Shown here: in pieces, positions 8,951 to 16,729 of the stretch
How positions within the stretch are numbered: position 1 is the first letter of the stretch
How the letters are laid out: every line of letters begins with the position of its first letter
Assembly: GCF_020521235.1 (NCBI RefSeq)
Contig: NZ_BLAY01000002.1
Coordinates: 1 to 64,000 of the forward strand
DNA length: 64,000 nucleotides
Direction: 5' to 3'
Source of the DNA: Microseira wollei NIES-4236
GTDB lineage: Bacteria; Cyanobacteriota; Cyanobacteriia; Cyanobacteriales; Aerosakkonemataceae
The notes under the pieces: model-generated
Databases searched by the model: none
What the model was told of the DNA's origin: nothing
What the model saw: the letters and a program-made list of their open reading frames with translations, nothing else
Made by a program: the position numbers and the translations under genes

Positions 8951-9640
8951 ATGACTAAAATCTGGCAAAAATTAGCCGCCGCAACCGCTGGTGCAATTCT
9001 AAGTTTTGCCGCCTTGGAAGCTAACCCCGCACAAGCTGCCGTATTCAATTTTTTCAGCGAGGGACAAGGACGGCTGTTTGGAGATCTGGTTTTTAATGAC
9101 GCGACTTCAGGCTTGACGGGAATTGGAAGCGAGGAGGCTAGCCTATCGCAGTTAAAGGGGATTTTTGGTTTTTCTTATGAAATTAGCAGTTTACCACCCA
9201 ATATACCCAAGTTACAGTGGGGTGAACCCGCCGATATACTCAGTACTCCAATTTTTAGTTTTGAATCGGGAAATTTGGTAGGAATGAACTTCGACCTAGC
9301 ACCTAAAAAGGTTACTTGGGTTCATCCTAGAGGTATTGCCGCATGGATCGATACAGGTAAACTTTTTATTCAGGGTTCGACCTACAGGGTCAAGCAATCG
9401 CAGGTAACTAGGCAGGTCACTTACCGGCCATTTTGCGAAAGTTCTAGTTACCCTTGGCCTTGTGGAACGGTAGTTGATGTTCCAAGCGGATCAACAGAAT
9501 CTACAGGTCAAATCAATTTCGTTACCCGAGTACCGTTTAAACGACCAACGAGCGTTCCAGAACCTGGTAGCGTAGTCGGTTTATCCTTATTAGGTTTGGC
9601 GTTTCTTTTGAAGCAAAAAACCGCCTCATCTCAAGGCTAA
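8951..9640 (+). CDS. PEP-CTERM protein, paralogue 2 of 3
   Basis: A 229-residue paralogue of the preceding gene with the same signal peptide type, the same NDATSGLTGIG motif and an almost identical C-terminal VPEP sorting tail ending TASSQG. The about 50-bp spacer before it (8900-8950) is nearly identical to the spacer before copy 3 (9641-9691), so duplication included the intergenic DNA. The central 60-190 region differs between copies while both ends are conserved, which suggests diversification of the exposed part. Function is unknown. Confidence 0.9.
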   Translation: MTKIWQKLAAATAGAILSFAALEANPAQAAVFNFFSEGQGRLFGDLVFNDATSGLTGIGSEEASLSQLKGIFGFSYEISSLPPNIPKLQWGEPADILSTPIFSFESGNLVGMNFDLAPKKVTWVHPRGIAAWIDTGKLFIQGSTYRVKQSQVTRQVTYRPFCESSSYPWPCGTVVDVPSGSTESTGQINFVTRVPFKRPTSVPEPGSVVGLSLLGLAFLLKQKTASSQG

Positions 9641-9691
9641 AAAATGCAGTTTTCCACCCCGATCATAATTTGAAATAGCAGGTACACTCCA

Positions 9692-10381
9692 ATGACTAAA
9701 ATATTGCAAAAATTAGCTGCCGCAACAGCTGGTACAATTCTGAGCTTTGCCGCTATAGAAGCTAACCCCGCACAAGCTGCCTTGTTCAACTTTTCTTTTG
9801 ATAGGTCTGGTTCTTTTAGCAGCTATGGGCAAGGATTTCTGTATTTTAATGACGCGACTTCAGGCTTGACAGGAATTGGTCGCGAGGAAGCTAGCTTATC
9901 CCAATTAAATGGGAGTTTTTTCTTTGAGTACGTAAACCAGCGGAGTTTGGTCGTACCTCAATTGGTTAATTTCACCTCTAGCAATTTACTTGCTCCTCCG
10001 GTTTTCACTTTTGAGTCGGGTTCGTTGATAGGAATGAACTTAAATTTAGCACCCAAGACCAATATTTGGGTACATCCTAGAGGCTACGGTTTTACCCGCG
10101 TAGATAAACTTTTTGTAACTGGTGCTAACTTTAGGGAAACCCAAGCCGAGAGTACCCTTTCTCTTCTCTGTGTTCCATTTGCTCCTTTTGGTTACTATAA
10201 CCCCGATTGTACACTTGTGCCGATTACTCTAACCTCAGAATCTTCAGGTCAAATCAATTTCGTTACCCGAGTACCGTTTCAAAGACCAACGAGCGTTCCA
10301 GAACCCGCCAGCCTAGTCGGTTTATCCTTATTAGGTCTGGCCTTTCTTTTGAAGCAAAAAACCGCCTCATCTCAAGGCTAA
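9692..10381 (+). CDS. PEP-CTERM protein, paralogue 3 of 3
   Basis: A 229-residue protein and the third tandem copy. The N-terminal signal (MTKILQKLAAATAGTILS), the shared NDATSGLTGIG motif and the C-terminal VPEPASLVGLSLLGLAFLL signal are all kept. The early mature part is replaced by a Ser/Phe-rich stretch, where copies 1 and 2 have SEGQGRLFGDL. The gene is followed by a hairpin and a relic of yet another PEP-CTERM tail. As in the other copies, no catalytic residues are recognisable. Confidence 0.9.
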   Translation: MTKILQKLAAATAGTILSFAAIEANPAQAALFNFSFDRSGSFSSYGQGFLYFNDATSGLTGIGREEASLSQLNGSFFFEYVNQRSLVVPQLVNFTSSNLLAPPVFTFESGSLIGMNLNLAPKTNIWVHPRGYGFTRVDKLFVTGANFRETQAESTLSLLCVPFAPFGYYNPDCTLVPITLTSESSGQINFVTRVPFQRPTSVPEPASLVGLSLLGLAFLLKQKTASSQG

Positions 10382-10389
10382 AAAATTAG

Positions 10390-10423
10390 GACTGTCGCAA
10401 TTAACCAATAAACTGCGACAGTC
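10390..10423 (+). terminator. hairpin after the PEP-CTERM cluster
   Basis: GACTGTCGCA (10390-10399) and TGCGACAGTC (10414-10423) form a perfect 10-bp stem with a 14-nt loop. It lies 9 bp downstream of the stop codon of the third PEP-CTERM gene. There is no clear T-run, so it may stabilise the mRNA end rather than act as a strong intrinsic terminator. Confidence 0.6.
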
Positions 10424-10441
10424 ATAGTTGAATAAAATCTA

Positions 10442-10507
10442 GTCTGTTTATCCCTATTAGGGTTAGGCTTTCTTGTGCAGAAAAAGAAACTATCCTCGAT
10501 TAAATAA
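10442..10507 (+). pseudogene. relic of a fourth PEP-CTERM tail
   Basis: Reading from 10442 gives the 21 residues VCLSLLGLGFL followed by VQKKKLSSIK and a TAA stop. This matches, residue for residue in most places, the GLSLLGLAFLL and basic tail of the three complete paralogues. No start codon or body is left. It shows that the array once held at least four copies, or that a distantly related copy was deleted. Confidence 0.75.
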
Positions 10508-10539
10508 GGCATTTTCAAACCCTGGCAATCTCGAAACCC

Positions 10540-10580
10540 AAAAAAACAAGTAGTAGGGCAAGAATTCCTCACCCTACTAC
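10540..10580 (-). terminator. intrinsic terminator of ilvB
   Basis: On the minus strand GTAGTAGGG (10580-10572) pairs with CCCTACTAC (10558-10550) and is followed by CTTG and a run of seven T (10546-10540). It lies about 30 bp beyond the ilvB stop codon, the expected place for an intrinsic terminator of that gene. Confidence 0.8.
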
Positions 10581-10611
10581 CAAATTACCAACTATCCATT
10601 ACCAACCAAAC

Positions 10612-12522
10612 TTACAATTTCGCCCCGCATTCCGGACAGAATTTGTGATTGGGCGCATTCTTAGCACCGCAGCTGCTACAAGTCACCTCTGTTACTTCTT
10701 CTAGCTGTTTGCGTTGCGGCAAACCAATCATTTGACCGTTGCTCTTACCGGGGGCGACCATCGGGTAACAGTTTTCATCTTTCCTGACGCGCACATCCAG
10801 CAGGACGGCACCCTTATGGGCTAGCATTTGGGCGATCGCATCCGATAATTCTTCCCGTCGCGTCACCACTATCCCCTTCAGACCATACGCCTCTGTCAGC
10901 TTCACAATGTCCGGCATTCCCTGTTCCATATTGGAAGCTTCGTAACGCGCCTCGTAGAACGTTTGCTGCCACTGGCGCACCATTCCCTGCCAGCCATTAT
11001 TGATAATCACAGTCTTGACATCAATGCCGTATTGTGCTAATGTACCCAATTCCTGAATGTTCATCTGGATGCTGGCATCCCCGGCAACGCAGATCACCTG
11101 TTCGTTCGGCAGCGCAACTTTAGCGCCCATTGCCGCTGGCATCCCAAAACCCATCGTGCCTAACCCAGCACTGGAAATCCACCGCCGGGGGCCGTTTTTG
11201 AGGAATTGCGCCGCCCACATTTGGTGCTGACCCACATCCGTCGTGTAGTAGGCATCGGGTGCCTGACGCCCCAACTCCACAATTACCTCTTGGGGAGACA
11301 GCATCTCTTCATACTGAGGCACCACCAAGGGATAATCTTGCTTCCAGCCATTAATCCGTTCTAGCCAAGGTTGGGTTTGGTGCGGTTCGTCCGGTCGGAT
11401 ATCCGCTTCCTCGCACCGCCGCAGCATATCTGCCAACACCAGACGCACATCCCCCACAATTGGCACTTCTGGGGCGCGGTTTTTCCCGACTTCGGCGGGG
11501 TCGATATCGATGTGAATGACTTGGGCGCGGGAGGCAAACTCGTCCAACTTGCCCGTCACGCGGTCATCGAAGCGCGCCCCCACGGCAATTAGCAAGTCGC
11601 ATTCGGTGACGGCAAAATTCGCATATGCCGTGCCGTGCATTCCCAACATCCCCAAAGACAGCGGGTGATTCTCGTCAAACGATCCCTTGCCCATCAGAGT
11701 TGTCGTTACCGGGAGTTGGAATCGTTCTGCCAGTTCTTTAATTTCCTGGTGGGCGCCTGATGCGATCGCTCCCCCACCCACGTATAGTAAAGGCTGTTTG
11801 GCTTTCCGAATCAAATTCAACGCTTGCTGCAACTGGCGGGGATTGCCCTTCACCGTCGGACGATACCCCGGAATTTTCACCGTTCCCGGTTCCACTGGCA
11901 CGTAGTCGAATTGTTCCAAACCTACATCCTTAGGTACGTCGATCAACACCGGACCCGGACGCCCCGTACTGGCGATATGGAACGCTTCTGCCACAATTCG
12001 CGCCATATCCTGGGGATCGCGCACCACATAGGAGTGCTTCACAATCGGCAGCGTGATGCCGTAGATATCGATTTCCTGAAACGCATCCGTACCAATCGCC
12101 GCACGGGATACCTGTCCGGTAACCACTACCAATGGAATCGAGTCCATTTGCGCGGTGGCAATTCCCGTCACCAAGTTCGTTGCTCCTGGCCCCGACGTGC
12201 CAAAACACACCGCCACTTCCCCAGTTGCACGGGCATAACCATCGGCTGCATGGGCTGCTCCCTGCTCGTGCCTGACGAGGATGTGTTGAATTTCACCTCT
12301 TGATTCAAAGCGGTACAGTTCGTCGTAAATTGGCAGAATCGCACCGCCTGGGTAACCAAAAATATGTTTCACCCCATGACGCTTGAGACTGTCAATCAGG
12401 GCAAAAGCACCCGTCGCGCGCACCGCACTCCCAGCGGGGGTAATGCCACCAGGGGTCGTCGTCACGATGGGATTATTGATACTACTGGATTTTTGAGAAA
12501 CGCTGTGGGAAGTCACGGGCAT
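10612..12522 (-). CDS. ilvB: acetolactate synthase large subunit with C-terminal zinc ribbon
   Basis: Catalyses the thiamine-diphosphate-dependent condensation of pyruvate (or pyruvate and 2-oxobutyrate), the first common step of branched-chain amino acid synthesis. Visible features: [10 protein letters not shown], the thiamine-activating Glu86 in [16 protein letters not shown], the FAD-binding middle domain, the thiamine-diphosphate/Mg motif [12 protein letters not shown] with its [11 protein letters not shown] partner. The last 22 residues hold an extra CxxC-x10-CxxC zinc ribbon (Cys615, 618, 629, 632), which the classical enzyme lacks. A tnpB gene ends only 36 bp upstream, so the native promoter may have been displaced. 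The small subunit ilvN is not in the window. Confidence 0.96.
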   Translation of the reverse strand: MPVTSHSVSQKSSSINNPIVTTTPGGITPAGSAVRATGAFALIDSLKRHGVKHIFGYPGGAILPIYDELYRFESRGEIQHILVRHEQGAAHAADGYARATGEVAVCFGTSGPGATNLVTGIATAQMDSIPLVVVTGQVSRAAIGTDAFQEIDIYGITLPIVKHSYVVRDPQDMARIVAEAFHIASTGRPGPVLIDVPKDVGLEQFDYVPVEPGTVKIPGYRPTVKGNPRQLQQALNLIRKAKQPLLYVGGGAIASGAHQEIKELAERFQLPVTTTLMGKGSFDENHPLSLGMLGMHGTAYANFAVTECDLLIAVGARFDDRVTGKLDEFASRAQVIHIDIDPAEVGKNRAPEVPIVGDVRLVLADMLRRCEEADIRPDEPHQTQPWLERINGWKQDYPLVVPQYEEMLSPQEVIVELGRQAPDAYYTTDVGQHQMWAAQFLKNGPRRWISSAGLGTMGFGMPAAMGAKVALPNEQVICVAGDASIQMNIQELGTLAQYGIDVKTVIINNGWQGMVRQWQQTFYEARYEASNMEQGMPDIVKLTEAYGLKGIVVTRREELSDAIAQMLAHKGAVLLDVRVRKDENCYPMVAPGKSNGQMIGLPQRKQLEEVTEVTCSSCGAKNAPNHKFCPECGAKL

Positions 12523-12539
12523 ACCTCAGTTAATAACGT

Positions 12540-12590
12540 CTAATTTTGCTATTGTGAACTACCCACACTCACCTATCGGTACAGTGTGGG
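12540..12590 (-). mobile_element. right-end hairpin / putative guide-RNA scaffold end of the tnpB element
   Basis: On the minus strand CCCACACT (12590-12583) pairs with AGTGTGGG (12569-12562), followed by TAGTTCAC. The hairpin overlaps the last codons of tnpB. IS200/IS605-type elements carry such a subterminal hairpin at the right end, and in TnpB systems the same stretch forms the 3' part of the omega (reRNA) guide scaffold. The element therefore seems to end within about 20 bp of the ilvB start codon at 12522. A similar hairpin, AAAGCCTCCCACT with AGTGGGTAGTTT, is found alone near 44786-44814. Confidence 0.55.
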
Positions 12591-13815
12591 CTTCTAACAT
12601 CAACGGGGAATGCAACAGAACAGACTTGCGTCCACCCTTTTGTCTTACTTCCCCGACCTTAGCAGAGACGGCTGTTCCATCCGCCTTTAGCATTCTGATG
12701 CCCTCTGCTCTGATATTGGTTGCAGCGTTGCCATCCCTATCGCGATCAGTGCCACAGTTAGGGCAAGTCCATTCCCTAACATCTAATGGCAATTCGTCAA
12801 TCTGGTAATAGCAACTAGAGCCAAGCTTAGAACTGGGGAACCATCGGTCAACTTCCAATAATAAGCCACCTTTCTTCTCCAGTTTGTAGGCTAGAAAGTT
12901 GGTGAAGGTTCCCCATCCTGCATCAGAGATAGCATGAGCTAGATTGTGATTGCGAACCATGCCTTTGACATGTAGACTTTCTACTACGACAACTTGGTTC
13001 TCGTTGACGAGCTTTCTGGAAAGCTTATGTAGAAAATCCGACCTTGAGTTGCTAACCCGTTCGTATACTCTAGCTACAACTATTCGGTACTTGGATCTTG
13101 AATTACTCCCTTTTTGCTTTCTGGCTAATTTCTGCTGTTTTCGTTTGAGATTTTTCTCATGCTTGGCTAGGTGTTTGGGATTGTCGTATTTAGACACCTT
13201 ACTGCCATTGCTGACAACAGCAAAATGCTTCAATCCCAAATCAACGCCAACCACATTGCCTTCACTTGCTGCTTGAGGATTATCCCCTACAATTTCATTC
13301 AATATGGATGCGTAATACTTACCATAATAGCTTTTGCTAACCGTCACCTTCTTAATTGTTCCCTCAATCGGTCTGTGTATTTTGGCTTTCACCGTGCCTA
13401 TTTTTCCTGGCAATTTGATCCCCCCTCGGGAACCCCCCTTATTATGGGGGGACGGGGGGATCAAATTGACGTTTTGAGGATATTGAATCGACTGCTTACG
13501 ATGCTTGGATTTAAACCTTGGAAATCTCCCACGACCCTCAAAGAAGTTTTTGTAAGCAGTCGTCAGATTAAGGGTAACAGCTTGCAAAAGGCTGTAACAT
13601 TCAGCAAGCCAAGCAGTCTGAGCGTCCTTTTTCAGCTTTGGAAGGAGTGCATTTAGTGCCTTTCGCCCCAATCCCTTACCTGTTTCTTTGTAGCACTCAA
13701 TCGATTGTGAAAGCGCATAATTCCACCACCATCTAGCGCCACCAAAATGTTGCGCGAGTAGAATTTCTGGCTCTGGTGTTGGATATAAACGAAATTTGAC
13801 AGCTTTGTGCAGCAC
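12559..13815 (-). CDS. tnpB: TnpB, RNA-guided nuclease of an IS200/IS605-group element
   Basis: A 418-residue TnpB (OrfB). The RuvC-like residues are visible: Asp192 in GVDLGLKHFAV, Glu279 in VVVVESLHVKGM and Asp361 in DRDGNAATNI. The zinc finger is damaged: the first cysteine of the usual CxxC is Gly332 (SSKLGSSCYY), leaving Cys335, Cys351 and Cys354. A repeat-derived insert (about residues 117-134) is read in frame. The GTG start follows a full AAGGAGGTGAT ribosome binding site 5-6 bp upstream, which decides the start. No tnpA is present, so movement would need a transposase in trans. It lies directly upstream of ilvB in the same direction. Confidence 0.93.
   Translation of the reverse strand: MLHKAVKFRLYPTPEPEILLAQHFGGARWWWNYALSQSIECYKETGKGLGRKALNALLPKLKKDAQTAWLAECYSLLQAVTLNLTTAYKNFFEGRGRFPRFKSKHRKQSIQYPQNVNLIPPSPHNKGGSRGGIKLPGKIGTVKAKIHRPIEGTIKKVTVSKSYYGKYYASILNEIVGDNPQAASEGNVVGVDLGLKHFAVVSNGSKVSKYDNPKHLAKHEKNLKRKQQKLARKQKGSNSRSKYRIVVARVYERVSNSRSDFLHKLSRKLVNENQVVVVESLHVKGMVRNHNLAHAISDAGWGTFTNFLAYKLEKKGGLLLEVDRWFPSSKLGSSCYYQIDELPLDVREWTCPNCGTDRDRDGNAATNIRAEGIRMLKADGTAVSAKVGEVRQKGGRKSVLLHSPLMLEAHTVPIGECG
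13411..13468. repeat. palindromic repeat inserted in frame in tnpB
   Basis: CAATTTGATCCCCCC (13411-13425) and GGGGGGATCAAATTG (13454-13468) are perfect inverted repeats, with a GGGAACCCCCC / GGGG inner hairpin. This is the GATCCCCC...GGGGGATC family widespread in cyanobacteria, also present at about 31411-31520 between narH and narG. Here it encodes the residues PPSPHNKGGSRGGI of TnpB without breaking the frame. Confidence 0.85.
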
Positions 13816-14396
13816 TCAATATCACCTCCTTGCGCTTTATCTTAACACCTACTACTGTTAGGGTTAAATACTGCCTGCCAAAATGGCTAATTTTACCGGC
13901 ACCCTTCCAAATAAAATTAGCAAACGCAGCGAGTGTGGTCTTGGGGGAAACCCCCATCAACATCTCCCGTGGATGTCCATGTATCCCACGCCGGACTTGG
14001 GACTTATAGCCTCCAAGAGACGGTAGCACCGCAAGTTAAATGTGTGGCTTATGATACATTATGTTTGCATCTCTTTATCTTTCTTGACGCGATTTTTAAC
14101 TAACATCGATCGGGCATCGGGTAAGCGCGATTGGTGCAGTCACGATGGGGACGCGATCGCGAAAAAGACCTTAGCAACAAGTTAGCGACTGTGGCATATG
14201 TTCGTTGCTGTTTATTGACTTTATGCCAACTGATGGGAAATTGGGATCGGACTGCCTTCGTTTGGGGCTACCAACTCCTTTTAAATCAAATCCGTTGGTG
14301 AAGACCTACGCTTCGCGCGTTGCAGATGGCGATATATCTTCATTCTGCGGCAAATCTCGGTAAGATCCCCTATAGCAAGGAAATCTCTTTATAATT
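13816..14396. other. intergenic region upstream of tnpB
   Basis: The 581-bp region holds the strong tnpB ribosome binding site (13821-13832) and, further upstream, a GGGGGAAACCCCC hairpin (13948-13960). A reading frame on the minus strand (13733-14029) overlaps tnpB in another frame and does not look like a protein. The left end of the tnpB element should lie here, but I cannot place it. From about 14070 to 14396 I see nothing beyond HIP1-type GCGATCGC sites. Confidence 0.5.
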
Positions 14397-15704
14397 CTAG
14401 ATTGCGTCTTGCAGCACGTTGCGCGTATTATACCAAGCCCAGAAGCCTACTAAACTTACCAAAAGGCTCATACCTATCAGTACAACTTGCAGGCCAAACT
14501 GAACTGTGAGGGGTCCGGCGATCGCTAATGGCAAGGTCAAGGCAATATTCACCACATTGTTTTGAAACCCAAACACCTTACCCCGCATCGATTCTGGCGT
14601 TTGTCGCTGAATCAGCGTTTGCATCGGCACGCCGACAAATGCAGCACCCACACCCAAGAATACACTGAGGGCTAAACCCAACCATAGGCGATTGGCATAG
14701 GTGAAGACACCTAAAACAAACGCCATACTCAAAAAACCGATTAACGGCAAAGGTTTGTGCTGGAAGCTAGCGCCCCAAGTTCCCCCCAACAATGCTGCCC
14801 CCAACACCATCCCAACCCCGGCGGCGGCGAGCAGAAACCCAAATTGAGTCCCTTTGAGACCAATTTCTTCTGCCATATTAATCGCCAGCACGGTTAACGC
14901 CGCAAACACTGAATACAAAATCGTTAACTGCACCATCGCATTGCTGACCAAACGATCTTTTCTCAAATATCGCAACCCCGCCTTAAAATCGCTCCAAGGG
15001 TTGAGTCCCACTTCCGACCCTTGCATTATTTTTTCTCTCAAGGGAATCAGATAAATTACCCAAGCTGACGACAGATATAACGCGCCGACGGCAATTTCCG
15101 GCCCAAATGACCCGCCAAAGGTTTTAGCCAAGGTTAACAGGGGTTCCCCAATCGCAAAACCCACAATCAAAGAACCCATCATGGTGGTGGTAAAAAGGGC
15201 ATTGGCGGACATTAACCCCTGGCGGGAAACGAGTAAAGGAATCGCCGCCTGTTCCGCCGGGGCGAAAAATTGCGTCAAAATCGATTCTAAAAACGCCACG
15301 ACCAACAAAACGGTAAACTGTTTAGGCAGAAGCGGGATAGCAATTACTAACAACTCCCGCAGCACGTTAGTAATCCACATAATTTGCCGCTTGTCGAAGC
15401 GGTCAACAAAAATCCCCGCCGCCGAACCTAATAAAACCGCTGGTAGGGTATTGGCGACCATGATCAGCGAGTTCAGCAGCGCATTGGGCGATTCGGCATT
15501 TTTCATCGCCTGAGAGTTAGCCAGCCAAGCGGGGAGTCCTTCTTGATACGCTGGTTGTGCCACCAAGCTAATCAGCAACACCAAAAACACCTTATCCGCT
15601 ATCTGGGACAAGATCTGTCCACTCCACAGCTTCATGAAGGGTCGATTCTCAAACAAGGCGCGAAACCCACTACCAGAAGCAGCGGCAGGGTCAGTTGGAA
15701 ACAT
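14397..15704 (-). CDS. MFS transporter, drug/lysophospholipid-exporter-like
   Basis: A 435-residue membrane protein with about 12 hydrophobic segments. It has the MFS loop motif GIFVDRFDKRQIMW (about residue 100), a long first loop near residues 50-75, and the mid-protein signature FGFLLAAAGVGMVLGAALLGG. It belongs to the MFS group that includes EntS/LplT-type exporters, so efflux of a small amphipathic molecule is the best guess. The substrate cannot be read from the sequence. It stands alone, with about 1 kb of gene-free DNA upstream and 0.6 kb downstream. Confidence 0.85.
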   Translation of the reverse strand: MFPTDPAAASGSGFRALFENRPFMKLWSGQILSQIADKVFLVLLISLVAQPAYQEGLPAWLANSQAMKNAESPNALLNSLIMVANTLPAVLLGSAAGIFVDRFDKRQIMWITNVLRELLVIAIPLLPKQFTVLLVVAFLESILTQFFAPAEQAAIPLLVSRQGLMSANALFTTTMMGSLIVGFAIGEPLLTLAKTFGGSFGPEIAVGALYLSSAWVIYLIPLREKIMQGSEVGLNPWSDFKAGLRYLRKDRLVSNAMVQLTILYSVFAALTVLAINMAEEIGLKGTQFGFLLAAAGVGMVLGAALLGGTWGASFQHKPLPLIGFLSMAFVLGVFTYANRLWLGLALSVFLGVGAAFVGVPMQTLIQRQTPESMRGKVFGFQNNVVNIALTLPLAIAGPLTVQFGLQVVLIGMSLLVSLVGFWAWYNTRNVLQDAI

Positions 15705-16018
15705 AGATGACTAAGGGTAAGGCTCGAAAGCGAAGGCTTAACTTCCTTAATTTATATCCAACCTTCGCCTCTAACAGCATAGTTAAAAACTGGGTAGGTG
15801 TGGATGCAAAAGCTTCGCTTCCCTTGCTGTCACATATAGCTAGGGGCTAGGGGCTAGGGGCTAGGGGCTAGGGGCTAGGGGCTAGGGGATCTTGGCAATG
15901 GGGTTGAAGGGCGTAGAATCTTGGGTGTAAGGAATTAAGAACGTTTATTACAATGGGGTTGCTATACAGAACTTACCCACGACGATCCTAGAAACCCGGT
16001 TTCTGGGTAGGGACACGG

Positions 16019-16124
16019 CATCCGAAATATTATTTACAAGCGAACATTTTGGCATTGCCGTGTCCCTGCAACATCCGAAATATTATTTACAAGCGAACAT
16101 TTTGGCATTGCCGTGTCCCTGCAA
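16019..16124. repeat. two 53-bp direct repeats
   Basis: The unit starting CATCCGAAATATTATTTACA and ending TGCCGTGTCCCTGCAA is present twice without a spacer, the copies being identical by eye. Each unit ends with TGCCGTGTCCC, which pairs with GGGACACGGCA at 16010-16020 just before the first copy. The same GGGACACGGC/GGGGCACGGC theme recurs at 26565-26632. Confidence 0.9.
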
Positions 16125-16333
16125 CATTCCCAACGATGTTTCTCGCGCCACCCGGAATATGAGCTATCGGATAAACATTTAGGACGCGCTGGTAGTGCAG
16201 AGCATATCACAGCGGTAGTCCAAGTTTTAAGAATTACTCTCTCTTGATTAACTTGAGCGCACGATTCATTCTTTAACTAACAGTTTGCTTGACTTATATT
16301 ATGACGTTGAAAGTGTGATTATAGCAGTTTGTG

Positions 16334-16438
16334 ATATGATGTCCGCCTAATTACCCTTAATAAAAATCTCAGAGATCTCCCTTGTCACCGTGTCAGGAGC
16401 GTCATTCCTAACTATGGGTATTTAACCGGACATGATAT
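16334..16438. mobile_element. 105-bp MITE-like element, family 1, copy 1
   Basis: The ends are ATATGATGTCCG and CGGACATGATAT, inverted repeats with one mismatch. A second copy lies in opposite orientation at 60791-60894 with about 80-85 per cent identity by eye, including the internal segments AATTACCCTTAATAAAAATC and CGTCATTCCTAACTATGGGT. No coding capacity. I could not identify a clear target duplication. Confidence 0.75.
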
Positions 16439-16729
16439 GACTTGGTGGAATACAGCCCTTGTGGCGCAAGGCAAGTGTAGCGGCAGCAAAAATGGCTGCC
16501 GCTACACAAACAGAGCAACGCAAGACAAGGACTATTAACTTATACGAAATAACCTGTATTCTATCAAGTCACAATCCGCTATATATAGCAACCGCTAAGG
16601 AAATTATGACGTTCTTAATCGGTGAAACCCAAGATTTCTAGACCCTTCAACCCCATTGCCCCATTGCCCCATTGCCCCATTGCCCAAAGGACAAATTTCT
16701 GTAGGGAATGCAACACCGCGCACTTTAAA

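Larger units (their letters stand above)
15705..16729. other. 1-kb gene-free, repeat-rich region
   Basis: No convincing gene is present; a 60-codon frame at 16459-16641 is made of repeats. The region holds six GCTAGGGG octamers (15839-15886), a GAAACCCGGTTTC palindrome (about 15990), two 53-bp direct copies at 16019-16071 and 16072-16124, a 105-bp inverted-repeat element (16334-16438), a GTAGCGGCA/TGCCGCTAC hairpin (about 16477-16505) and four CCATTGCC units (about 16649-16684). It separates the MFS gene from the caspase gene and probably contains the MFS promoter. Confidence 0.7.

Noticed and set aside
11824-12303. 159-codon plus-strand ORF inside ilvB
   Set aside because: It is a shadow of the high-GC ilvB coding sequence, and conserved IlvB motifs cover the whole region on the other strand.
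16459-16641. 60-codon plus-strand ORF
   Set aside because: Much of its start is the GTAGCGGCA/TGCCGCTAC repeat, and there is no protein-like pattern.
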